From DATFLS01 sp964413425 (lineage in GTDB: Bacteria; Fidelibacterota; JAANXI01), in contig CAYPST010000008.1 of NCBI GenBank assembly GCA_964413425.1, positions 10,629 through 74,628 of the forward strand: 64,000 nt of DNA, written 5' to 3'. A program made the translations under genes and the position numbers. This document shows, piece after piece, positions 16,461-24,749 of this stretch; within the stretch, counting starts at the first letter, position 1, and every line of letters begins with the position of its first letter. The notes below the pieces were generated by a model that searched no databases, had not been told where the DNA came from, and saw only the letters and a list, made by a program, of their open reading frames with translations.

Positions 16461-19049
16461 CAGATGTGTTCGCAGGACTTCCAGGCGACGCGTTAATGTC
16501 TCTGCCTCCACCTCACCTTCGCCGGTCGGACTGAGATAAAACACATCCGTGATGGTCTGGGCTTCCGTATGAATTTTTGCCGAGTGGATATTAAATCCGG
16601 CTTCTGAAATAATCTTTGTCAGATAATAGAGCAATCCCAACCGATCCGTGCCGGTGACTTCCAGCACAACCCGCTTCTTTTCCTCGCTCCACTCAATGGT
16701 GGGCTGCACTTTACCCAGCGGCTTTCGGTGCCAACGCCACCGCTGTTCCGCCTTCCGCACCAGATTGTGGACATTCGTCTCTTCCCGGAGGACTTGTATC
16801 AGACTCTGTTCGATATTGTTTCCGATTTTCTGAGGAGGCTGATCCTTAATCAGGGGAACTACCCGAAATTGATCCAGTGCGATACCTTCATCTCTGGTGA
16901 AAATGCCGGCATCCATGATGTCCAGGCCGTGCGAAGTCAGCACTCCGCAGATGGTCGATAACAATTTCGGCCTGTCCCCGGTGATAACCGTGAGTTCGGT
17001 AAACGCAGCTTCCTGATCAACCAATACCACCACTTCCTGAGTTGTGCCCTCCATGTATGCAAGCTGTTGAATAATTCTGATATGCTCTGCAATCTCTTCC
17101 CTGGTGAATTGGGCGGCATACCGGGGGCCCATCTGGCGGATATGGTCGTCGTACGCCTGCCGGAAACTGTCGCTCCATTCCGGTATTCCGGCACTTTCCG
17201 GCTGGATTGGTTCTCCGAGCATGTATCGCCGGGTTTTCCGGAATAATTCATGAAGGAGCGTCGCCTTCCACTCAGTCCATAATTCCGGGCTTACCGCACT
17301 GATATCAGCGTAGGTAAGTAAATACAATAACCGCAGGTTCTCTTCCGAGCGCGCAATTGCACCAAAGGCTTCGATGGTTTCTATGCGATTAATATCGCGT
17401 CGAAAGGCAAACCGCTCCATCTCCAGGTGCTCCTGAATCAGAAATTGGACGGCCGCAGTATAATGTCCCAGCCCGAGTCTGGATAAAATATCCGATACCA
17501 TACTGCTGCCGTGCTCGTGATGTTCGTCCCGGCTCTCCGATTTACCAATATCATGCAGTAACAACCCAAGATACAGCGGGACGGGATCCTCCAGTTCCTG
17601 ATACACTTGTTGAAATTCATAGTGCCCGTGCCTGGTATTCGAAAAAACGGCTTTCTGCAGATTCTCGATGGTACGAAACGTATGTTCATCCACAGTGTAA
17701 TAATGATACATGCTCTGGATGTGGAGCCGATGGATTTTTTCAATCTCGGGGATAACCTTGACCAGAATCTCCGTATACAGGAGAGCACGCAGTATTTCGG
17801 CGGCGTCCGGCGCGGTCAGAATATCGCATAATTTCCGTCCGATAACGGCATTCTGGAACTGCGTTTCCGGGAGCGTGTGTACGCTCTGCTCGATCTGCTG
17901 CCGGGCATCACGGGTTAACTGTAACTGCTGCTGCTGCGCATACAGGAAGACCTCCACCAGCACTGAAGGATCTCTGGGAAGCGACTGCTCGGCATCACTG
18001 ATAAGACTATTATTCACACGGACTAATCCCGGAAACTGATCCAGTTTTTCTTCTTTCCGGCGCTGCCACCACCTGGAATCCGAATGACCGAACTGCTCGT
18101 TGATTAAAAAATTATGCGCATAATCGATTTCCCGGGCCGCTCGATAGTAGGCTTGCATAAAAGCCTGGACATCGGGTGCCTCTCCTGTCACGTACCCCAA
18201 CACCCGGGCAAGCCGATGACGGATATTGATATCAAGATGATCGCTCTTGGTATTTCCGGAGTTCGCCAGGATATGTATTCCATGGCGAATGCGCAGAATA
18301 AAATTATATGCATCCTTCAGGGACGCGAACTCCCGCACGGTGATATAGTTCTCATTCAACAGCCACTGCAAAAGATCAAAGGTGCCGATTGTTTCCTCCG
18401 GCGTAATGCCCGGCTTCCGATCCCCCTTGCCGACAATCAACCACTGCAGTGTATGCAGATCCCGCTGGCCACCTGCGGATTCCTTGATATTTGGCTCCAG
18501 CAGTTTGTAGGTGTCACCGTATTTTTTCCGCCGGGCCCGGTCTTCCTCGAGCTTGATCTGGACAAATCGGTCGTTCCCGTTTGCGAAATACTGGCTGACG
18601 ACTTCGTGAAATCGTCGAATCAAATCCGGATGACTGGGCAGCGGTCGGGACTCGATCAGCGCTGTGGCGAAATCCGAATCCTCCCCCATTTTCCTCTCAA
18701 CTTCACTCAGCGTATGGGCGCTGTACTTTATCTCCAACCGGGCATCCCAGAGAGGATGCAGAAACTCTTTCAACCGGTTTTCAATCGAATCGTGGTCGGC
18801 GGAATCGTAGAGAATAAATAGATCAACATCCGAATGCCGGCACACCTCGCGCCGTCCGTACCCTCCGATGGCAAATGCAGCCACACGATTGAATAACGGC
18901 TTGCCAGCCTCCATCAATAGCTGGTCGATAGCACCGGTCAATTCAAGACAGATTTCGCTTCCGGTGTTCTCAATATAGTCCTGTGCTATTTGATCCAGCG
19001 TATCTTGGATCGATTCCCGGACCGGCGATCTATTCTGATATGGTGAAAT
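16443..19049 (-). CDS. glnD: PII uridylyltransferase/uridylyl-removing enzyme
   Basis: GlnD senses glutamine and uridylylates PII proteins. Visible parts are the nucleotidyltransferase motif FAIGGYGRREV with SDVDLFIL, the LLEPNIKESAGGQRD segment, an HD domain with LLLHDIGKS, and two C-terminal ACT domains (starting near FTELTVITGDRPKL and VVLEVTGTDRLGLLYYL). The only conventional start, TTG at 18941, has no ribosome site and would remove the helix that normally precedes the catalytic motif. The frame stays open upstream to a stop at 19180-19182. Within it an ATT codon (19047-19049) lies seven bases after GGAAAGGAG. I therefore propose an ATT start and 868 residues. The catalytic core is certain; the start is inferred. 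Confidence 0.88.
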   Translation of the reverse strand: MSPYQNRSPVRESIQDTLDQIAQDYIENTGSEICLELTGAIDQLLMEAGKPLFNRVAAFAIGGYGRREVCRHSDVDLFILYDSADHDSIENRLKEFLHPLWDARLEIKYSAHTLSEVERKMGEDSDFATALIESRPLPSHPDLIRRFHEVVSQYFANGNDRFVQIKLEEDRARRKKYGDTYKLLEPNIKESAGGQRDLHTLQWLIVGKGDRKPGITPEETIGTFDLLQWLLNENYITVREFASLKDAYNFILRIRHGIHILANSGNTKSDHLDINIRHRLARVLGYVTGEAPDVQAFMQAYYRAAREIDYAHNFLINEQFGHSDSRWWQRRKEEKLDQFPGLVRVNNSLISDAEQSLPRDPSVLVEVFLYAQQQQLQLTRDARQQIEQSVHTLPETQFQNAVIGRKLCDILTAPDAAEILRALLYTEILVKVIPEIEKIHRLHIQSMYHYYTVDEHTFRTIENLQKAVFSNTRHGHYEFQQVYQELEDPVPLYLGLLLHDIGKSESRDEHHEHGSSMVSDILSRLGLGHYTAAVQFLIQEHLEMERFAFRRDINRIETIEAFGAIARSEENLRLLYLLTYADISAVSPELWTEWKATLLHELFRKTRRYMLGEPIQPESAGIPEWSDSFRQAYDDHIRQMGPRYAAQFTREEIAEHIRIIQQLAYMEGTTQEVVVLVDQEAAFTELTVITGDRPKLLSTICGVLTSHGLDIMDAGIFTRDEGIALDQFRVVPLIKDQPPQKIGNNIEQSLIQVLREETNVHNLVRKAEQRWRWHRKPLGKVQPTIEWSEEKKRVVLEVTGTDRLGLLYYLTKIISEAGFNIHSAKIHTEAQTITDVFYLSPTGEGEVEAETLTRRLEVLRTHLLEFIT

Positions 19050-19504
19050 AAATACACTCCTTTCCCCCAGAGGAATTCGTCAATTCTTCTTCCTCTTCAA
19101 ACCATAGTGGACAAAAATGTTTCCTCGCTACGCCTGGTACTGCCGGAATCTAAATATACTCTGCTTTAATTCAAAATATTTGCCTTCTGTTGAGTTTGGG
19201 TGGAAAACGCAAAGGTCGCCAAGCCCGCCCCAACGGGATCTTCGGGACAATGAACGCAAAGACATACTGACCAATACTCTCTTGTATCCGTAAGAACTAG
19301 GGAATGTCTATTCTATATATCATCAAAGGGAGTCTGTTTCAACATGTTACATCTGCTTCCCCCGAAGGATTTCTCAGCAGGAGTCCTTTCCAAAGAAATC
19401 CTTGATTACGCTGTTAGCACTAATTTTTCAACGCTCTATGCTCTTCCGGAGATCGCCGCACAACAGCGAAATCTCCCGGGGATGAGCGCAGGAAATCTTC
19501 CACT
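19050..19504. other. intergenic region between glnD and tetR
   Basis: These 455 bases hold the glnD leader and ribosome site at the left. At 19206-19262 is a degenerate GCAAAG/CAACGGGATC tract similar to pieces of the other intergenic repeats. At about 19364-19404, AAGGATTTC and GAAATCCTT form a potential hairpin. A 66-codon plus-strand frame (19344-19544) runs into the end of tetR and has no supporting signal. Confidence 0.55.
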
Positions 19505-20080
19505 TCAAGGATTTACCAGAATACCCTCAAAGAGGGCCGTATAGAGGTCATTTTGTATTTCCTGTTTGGGGAAGGAGTCACTGAACATGAACCAGAAAAT
19601 GACAGCGGCCAGCACCATTCCTTCCAGCGAAGCAGCCAGCGTGGCCGGATTGACTTTTTTAAAGTATTTTGTATCCACACCTTCTTGAATGACGCGCTCA
19701 ACAATGGTTGCTCTGGTTGAGTGTATCTTTTTAATGTGGTCTTCGAATTTGTTACGATACCCCAACACTTCACGCACCAGAAATTTTGCGAGATTCCGGT
19801 GCTGATCATAGTAGTCCACCTCCACAGCGATAATTGACCGCAGTTTTTCAACAGGATGGTTCAACTTTTCGATTGCCGATTGCATTTCCCGGGTAATATC
19901 TTCAATAGCAAATTCTACCAGGGAAGAAATTAAATCCTCCTTGCTTTCGAAAAATCGATAGATGGTGCCCTTACCGACTCCGGCGGACTCGGCGATGTCC
20001 TGCATGGTGGTTTGATGAAAACCCCGCTCAGAGAACATATCAATGGCCACATCGATGATCTGTCTGTTTTTTGCTTCCAT
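19505..20080 (-). CDS. TetR/AcrR family transcriptional regulator
   Basis: The 191-residue protein starts with a TetR DNA-binding domain (IIDVAIDMFSERGFHQTTMQDIAESAGVG in overlapping parts, with GKGTIYRFFESKEDL as the recognition and linker region) followed by an all-helical ligand domain of about 140 residues. It is the last of four co-directional genes (exporter, LolA-like, outer-membrane protein, regulator), 20 bases after the outer-membrane gene. The perfect palindrome at 24512-24531 just upstream of the first gene is its probable operator, so it likely represses its own operon. The inducing ligand is unknown; the neighbours suggest a lipid or hydrophobic molecule. Confidence 0.94.
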   Translation of the reverse strand: MEAKNRQIIDVAIDMFSERGFHQTTMQDIAESAGVGKGTIYRFFESKEDLISSLVEFAIEDITREMQSAIEKLNHPVEKLRSIIAVEVDYYDQHRNLAKFLVREVLGYRNKFEDHIKKIHSTRATIVERVIQEGVDTKYFKKVNPATLAASLEGMVLAAVIFWFMFSDSFPKQEIQNDLYTALFEGILVNP

Positions 20081-20100
20081 GTGCTCTGTCTTCGAAATGG

Positions 20101-21366
20101 TCAGAAATCAATACTTAACCGGGCATAGAGCCGGTCTCCGATAATCCGCGAAAACATCTCGGCATACTCCGACTGCTTGATTTCCACAAGCGTTCCTCCG
20201 ATATCCAGATGCACCGCATTCCCCAGGGAATAGTTGAACTGCGGTTGAAGAAAATACGATTCACTTTCGAAATCATATACTCCCGCAATTTCCATTTCAT
20301 GAAATCCGAATACCGGTTTTGAGGCATATCCCATCAGGGCTCTTATTCCCTGTTCATCTTCGGTTCTCCCCTGAATATACATGCCCTGCCCTACAATGTA
20401 CAGATCATTGGAAAAGCGATAATCCATACCCCCGGTAACGCTGGTCGTATTCCGAAACTGGTCTTTATAATAACGGCTGTGATTCCCTTCCAGCCAGATA
20501 CCGGCATTGCCCAGTGTGCCTATTATATCAACCCCCACCCGATTGACTTCCGGATACATGAAATAGATCGTGGCGAACCGATCCAGGTTCTGCAAATCGT
20601 CAGGATTAATATATATTGAATTCCCGGTAGCCTCCTCATCAACGGCAAAACTCTTATCCCGGCCGTGATACGCACTCACTGACACATCGAATTTCCCCAG
20701 ACCACGCTTGGTCACTTGTATACCGGCAGCGGTGTTCTCAACGGTGGGCTCTACCGAAGGCAGCACGTACGGAGTGTGTCGATCCAGAAAAACAGGAATC
20801 TCCGGTACCTGTTGATTCAGGCTTTCATGCGTCCGGGCGACTGCGTACTCGATGAGATGATCTTCCGATCCGGGGGGGAGCTGATGGGAGGCAAAGAAGG
20901 GGGTAATCACACCGGAAATTTCGACCCGCGCCTGTGCGTAATACCGGCCGGCAGCGGCAACAACACCCAACCGCTTCTCTCCCGGAGTAATGGGGGTCAA
21001 GTCATAGGGATTGAAATAGCTGGTCGGATTGAGCTGATAGGCACTGCCCCAGGAGATAATTTGTTTTCCAAAGCGCCAATCGATCCGCTTGGTATAATAA
21101 TCTACATAAGCTTCCTGCAAAAGCGCGGAAACAGCAGCAGATCCATAATCGTTGAATTCCACATTCAGATGCATGCCCGCATCCTGGCCCAGAGATTTCT
21201 CGAAGATCAGGTTCAGCCAATGCTGATGGTGATAGGTGCTGTCCTGTCGAAAAATTTCAAATTCCCCCCGATATTTCCCGGAAACACTGAGCTCCTGGGA
21301 AATACCGGCTGCAGAGAACACCAGTAGAATGAATGCAATAAAACAACATTTATCTAATCCTCGCAT
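20101..21366 (-). CDS. putative outer-membrane beta-barrel protein of the MMPL export locus
   Basis: The 421-residue protein has a signal peptide ending near AAGISQ, then a sequence of Tyr/Arg-rich amphipathic strands (for example YVDYYTKRIDWRFGKQIISWGSA), ending in ARLSIDF with a terminal Phe. The RFGKQIISWG segment resembles outer-membrane proteins of the DUF1302 or porin-like kind found beside MMPL exporters. AAGGAGG precedes the ATG. It lies between the LolA-like gene (49 bases) and tetR (20 bases). I infer it is the outer-membrane part of the export system; direct family membership is not certain. Confidence 0.75.
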   Translation of the reverse strand: MRGLDKCCFIAFILLVFSAAGISQELSVSGKYRGEFEIFRQDSTYHHQHWLNLIFEKSLGQDAGMHLNVEFNDYGSAAVSALLQEAYVDYYTKRIDWRFGKQIISWGSAYQLNPTSYFNPYDLTPITPGEKRLGVVAAAGRYYAQARVEISGVITPFFASHQLPPGSEDHLIEYAVARTHESLNQQVPEIPVFLDRHTPYVLPSVEPTVENTAAGIQVTKRGLGKFDVSVSAYHGRDKSFAVDEEATGNSIYINPDDLQNLDRFATIYFMYPEVNRVGVDIIGTLGNAGIWLEGNHSRYYKDQFRNTTSVTGGMDYRFSNDLYIVGQGMYIQGRTEDEQGIRALMGYASKPVFGFHEMEIAGVYDFESESYFLQPQFNYSLGNAVHLDIGGTLVEIKQSEYAEMFSRIIGDRLYARLSIDF

Positions 21367-21415
21367 ACTCGTCCTCCTTGAACATGCTTCGTGTTCACTG
21401 CGCAGGGAAAGGCAC

Positions 21416-22195
21416 CTATCTCTGCCGCATCATATATCGGGTAGTGAATATCTGATCGTCGAGAGAGACGTTATAGCGCACTTCGGTCAAACGGAGCACT
21501 GTTCTGGTGCCTTTCTGCGCGTTGTCCATGGTGATCTCTCTCGCCGTCCAATTTCCGTCTATTTGCTCAATTTCACGGTTGGTCAGTACTTTGCTCAATT
21601 GCTCATTCTCATCATAGAATTCGATTTTTGTCGGAAGCCAGTTCGACGAGGGCACCTGCATCCGTGCGTAATGATATTCGATGGCTTCTTTCAGAGGTTC
21701 CAGCCGGAGTAAATATTCCCCGGCACTGGACTCCAGAATACTGGCTTCATAGTCTTTCCCATAATTGCCGCCACCCAGGATAGTGAGGTCATTATAGGTG
21801 AAATCGGTGCCCACAAAGCTCCCGCTTTTCTGACTGCCCGCAATTTTCCTGACACTCCCCAACACCGGCATGAACAGGTACATTTCTTCGTCCCCGTCCT
21901 TCTGTTCCAGAGAAAGAAAGGAAGTCCCTGCAATATCAGGGGGCTGGGAGAACCTGATAAGTGATTTCGACAACCCATCTGTCTCTTTCGCATAGGCTGC
22001 CAGCGCCCGCTCCCGTTTACTGCCGGCAGCGCTGTATAGCTCCATCTGCATATGAATCTCGGCAGAATTTGCCTCGATGGCGTGCTCCACCCTGTCCAGT
22101 ACCTGCTGAGCAGTGAGCTCCTGCGACATGACATTCCCTGCGAAAAAAAGGAAGGAGAATCCAACAATTAGTGTGCGACATGCTATTTTCTTCAT
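21416..22195 (-). CDS. LolA-like outer-membrane lipoprotein-sorting protein
   Basis: Starting at the ATG at 22195 (MKKIACRTL, preceded by GGGAG), the 259-residue protein has a signal peptide ending near GNVMSQ, then LTAQQVLDRVEHAIEA and a LolA/LolB-type half-barrel pattern with SFLSLEQKDGDEEMYLFMP and GSFVGTDFTYNDL. This matches the outer-membrane lipoprotein-sorting family (PF17131-like), periplasmic proteins that carry hydrophobic ligands and are often encoded next to MMPL/RND transporters. It probably shuttles cargo between the exporter and the outer membrane. A longer start at 22219 overlaps the exporter's stop by four bases and lacks a better signal. Confidence 0.85.
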   Translation of the reverse strand: MKKIACRTLIVGFSFLFFAGNVMSQELTAQQVLDRVEHAIEANSAEIHMQMELYSAAGSKRERALAAYAKETDGLSKSLIRFSQPPDIAGTSFLSLEQKDGDEEMYLFMPVLGSVRKIAGSQKSGSFVGTDFTYNDLTILGGGNYGKDYEASILESSAGEYLLRLEPLKEAIEYHYARMQVPSSNWLPTKIEFYDENEQLSKVLTNREIEQIDGNWTAREITMDNAQKGTRTVLRLTEVRYNVSLDDQIFTTRYMMRQR

Positions 22196-22215
22196 TGTAA
22201 ACCACTCCCTAATTT

Positions 22216-24495
22216 TCAATTTGATGTGAAACCTTGCTGCAATCGTTGCCGGAGCGAGTGAGAGGCAAGAATCAACGACGGCAAAAGCAGCATCGCTCCC
22301 AGAAAAGCAACACCCATCGTGACGGACGAGAGTAAGCCGAACATTCGTAACGGAGGAAAGGTGGAGAAGAGAAGGACCAGGAATCCGGCGATGACTGCAG
22401 ACGCATTAAAATAATTCGCCCGTCCGACCATGTGAATTGCCCGCTCCAGAGAGTATCTGACATCACCGTTCTTGCCGAGCTCCTCCTCATATCGCGTGTA
22501 GAAATGAATACTGTAGTCAATGCCGATGCCAACGGCAACACTGGCGATCATACTGGTGGCAACGTCCAGTGGCACGGCGCTCCATCCCATGATGCCAAAA
22601 TTCACCAGCACAGTGACGGCTATGGGAATACTGCAGAAGAGTCCCCGCCGCGGAGATCGCAGCAGCACACTCGTGATCACAAATGCGAACAGGACAGCGG
22701 AAATGAGACTCCGAATCTGGCTGGAAAGAATCATATCCATCAACTTCTCACCCAGAACGGGCACACCGGTAACGGTGATGTCATAGTTCCGATTTCCGAA
22801 ATACGTATCTACCAGATGATACACGTTGCCGAGTATCTGTTTGGTTACCCGGCTTTCGGTGCTGGCATTCATCACCCGGATGCGCAGTTCCCGGTGATCA
22901 AAATCGATGAAATTTTCCAGTATCGCGTTATCATCCGATTCCAGCAGCAGAAGATATTGCGCAATCCCGGATTCGGGCAGTCGATCATACTGAGGGTCAT
23001 CACCATGCAGGGCTCTGTTTTCTTCTCTGAGAAGATCCACCACTGAGATTGGATGTGACAGCAATTCTATTTCGGCAATATCATCCTGGAATTGCTGGAC
23101 GTTTGCTAAAAATTGCGGATCTTCGATGCCGTTTGTTACTCCGGTATCAATGATTATTTCAAACGAACTGGCGCCTCCGAATTTGCTGTTCACCAGATCG
23201 TGCGCCTGGCGGACATTACTGTTTCTCGGGAAAAAGGTGATGTAATTCGTCTCCGGCTGGATTTCAGGAATGACCCACGCAGACAGACCAACAATTCCAA
23301 CTGTGATGACGAGCACGACACCATAAGATTTTCGTACCATGATGGTAATTCTGTCGAACAAAAAATCGAGCCAGAGACGTTTCTCGGCGGCTTCGAATCG
23401 TCTGGGAGCTTGTAAAATCAGCAAAGAGGCAGGTAAAAAGGTAATAGAAATTATCAGTGCAACGAAAATTCCGAACGCAGTCAACAGCCCGAAATCCTTG
23501 ATAATCGACAGCTGGGAAAACCCCAACGATGAAAACCCTGCTACGGTAGTAAAGCCGGCCATCACAATGGCAATACCCACATTCAGAATACTTTCGGAAA
23601 CCGCCTGCTCTTTCTCCAACCCATGGTACTGATCCTCGTAGAATCTGGCCAACAGATGAATAGCATACGCACTTCCCACACTGACCAACAATACCGGCAG
23701 TGCTGTACTTACAATCGAAAGCGGTTGGTTCAGCCAGGCGAAAAATCCGATGGTACAGATAAGACTGATTAACACGATGATAATAGGAAGCCCTACACCG
23801 CGCTTACTCCGGAAACCCCAGAATAAAATCGCCATTACCACCAAAGTGACAAAGGGTAACAGTCGAACGATATCCCCTTTCATGCTCTCGGCGATTTCTT
23901 CAGTGAGCACCGGGCTGCCTGTCAGATAACTCTCTCCGGGAATATCAGTCTCGGAACGAATCCGTTCGATGGCGTCTATCACATGTTTCTTATCGGCCTG
24001 GGGATTCAGCTGAACGAGAATGTTCGCATAGCGGAAAACGTCGGAAACCAGCGTACCGATGTATCGGGAATTGTTTTGAACTTTCTGCTGTATTGCCTGC
24101 GCTTCCTCCTCTGTCTTCGGGAGTTCTGGTACCAATTGCCCGACTTCAATGGTGAATCCTTCTCCGCGTATTTCCTCGATATTGGTAATACTTTGTACTT
24201 GCGTAACCCCTGCGATTTTTCCGAATGCTACCGTCAGGGAATCAATCAGCCTGAGAGAGCGCACATCAAGAATATTGTCATCGCCCAGCACGAAGACAAT
24301 ATATTCCGTCCCCCCGTATTTTTCGCTGATTCGATCAAAGGTTTCAACCGCCGGATCGTCCTCGGGAAACATGTGCTTTAAATCGGTATTGATGGTAATG
24401 TCAAAGGCGTGATATCCCAAAAACGCCGTGACGGCAAGCGTGATCAGGACAATGAGTTTCGGGAAGCGATGGACAAAATCTCGTATGGTCTTCAC
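22216..24495 (-). CDS. MMPL/RND-superfamily exporter
   Basis: The 759-residue inner-membrane protein has the RND/MMPL plan: a first transmembrane helix (about 15-32), a periplasmic domain, five helices, then the same pattern repeated (second half helix near 395-415). Helix four region shows ALPVLLVSVGSAYAIHLLAR and its duplicate VAVGIGIDYSIHFYTRYEEE, the sterol-sensing-like motif of MMPL proteins. Such pumps use the proton gradient to move lipids or hydrophobic molecules. It starts at GTG with an AAGGAA site and is the first gene of an operon with a LolA-like carrier, an outer-membrane protein and a TetR repressor. Confidence 0.93.
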   Translation of the reverse strand: MKTIRDFVHRFPKLIVLITLAVTAFLGYHAFDITINTDLKHMFPEDDPAVETFDRISEKYGGTEYIVFVLGDDNILDVRSLRLIDSLTVAFGKIAGVTQVQSITNIEEIRGEGFTIEVGQLVPELPKTEEEAQAIQQKVQNNSRYIGTLVSDVFRYANILVQLNPQADKKHVIDAIERIRSETDIPGESYLTGSPVLTEEIAESMKGDIVRLLPFVTLVVMAILFWGFRSKRGVGLPIIIVLISLICTIGFFAWLNQPLSIVSTALPVLLVSVGSAYAIHLLARFYEDQYHGLEKEQAVSESILNVGIAIVMAGFTTVAGFSSLGFSQLSIIKDFGLLTAFGIFVALIISITFLPASLLILQAPRRFEAAEKRLWLDFLFDRITIMVRKSYGVVLVITVGIVGLSAWVIPEIQPETNYITFFPRNSNVRQAHDLVNSKFGGASSFEIIIDTGVTNGIEDPQFLANVQQFQDDIAEIELLSHPISVVDLLREENRALHGDDPQYDRLPESGIAQYLLLLESDDNAILENFIDFDHRELRIRVMNASTESRVTKQILGNVYHLVDTYFGNRNYDITVTGVPVLGEKLMDMILSSQIRSLISAVLFAFVITSVLLRSPRRGLFCSIPIAVTVLVNFGIMGWSAVPLDVATSMIASVAVGIGIDYSIHFYTRYEEELGKNGDVRYSLERAIHMVGRANYFNASAVIAGFLVLLFSTFPPLRMFGLLSSVTMGVAFLGAMLLLPSLILASHSLRQRLQQGFTSN

Positions 24496-24511
24496 GCGAT
24501 TCCTTACTTTC

Positions 24512-24531
24512 AGAACTGACCAGTCAGTTCT
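24512..24531. promoter_or_regulatory. probable TetR operator
   Basis: AGAACTGACCAGTCAGTTCT is a palindrome with perfect 8-base halves around CCAG, centred about 26 bases before the exporter's GTG. TGACC-type palindromes are common TetR-family operators. A second dyad (CTCCC with GGGAG at 24530-24546) abuts it. Binding of the operon's own TetR here would block transcription or initiation. Confidence 0.75.
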
Positions 24532-24749
24532 CCCTAAATTTGGGAGATCCGATCTTCACTTGCAAGTACTAAATTTCACATACACGGAGAATGTGCAAGC
24601 TGACCGGATTGGAAGAACTGTTCGCAGGGATCGTCCCTGGTGGGCCGCACGTTTTAGGGCTAATCAGGAAAGAACTGACCGCCCTCCTGCCGCATCAGCT
24701 GCGATTCAGATTATTTTACAATGTACCGGAATAAAAAAATTTACTTTCC

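Noticed and set aside
19344..19544. 66-codon plus-strand frame before tetR
   Set aside because: There is no ribosome site, no family resemblance, and its end overlaps tetR on the other strand.
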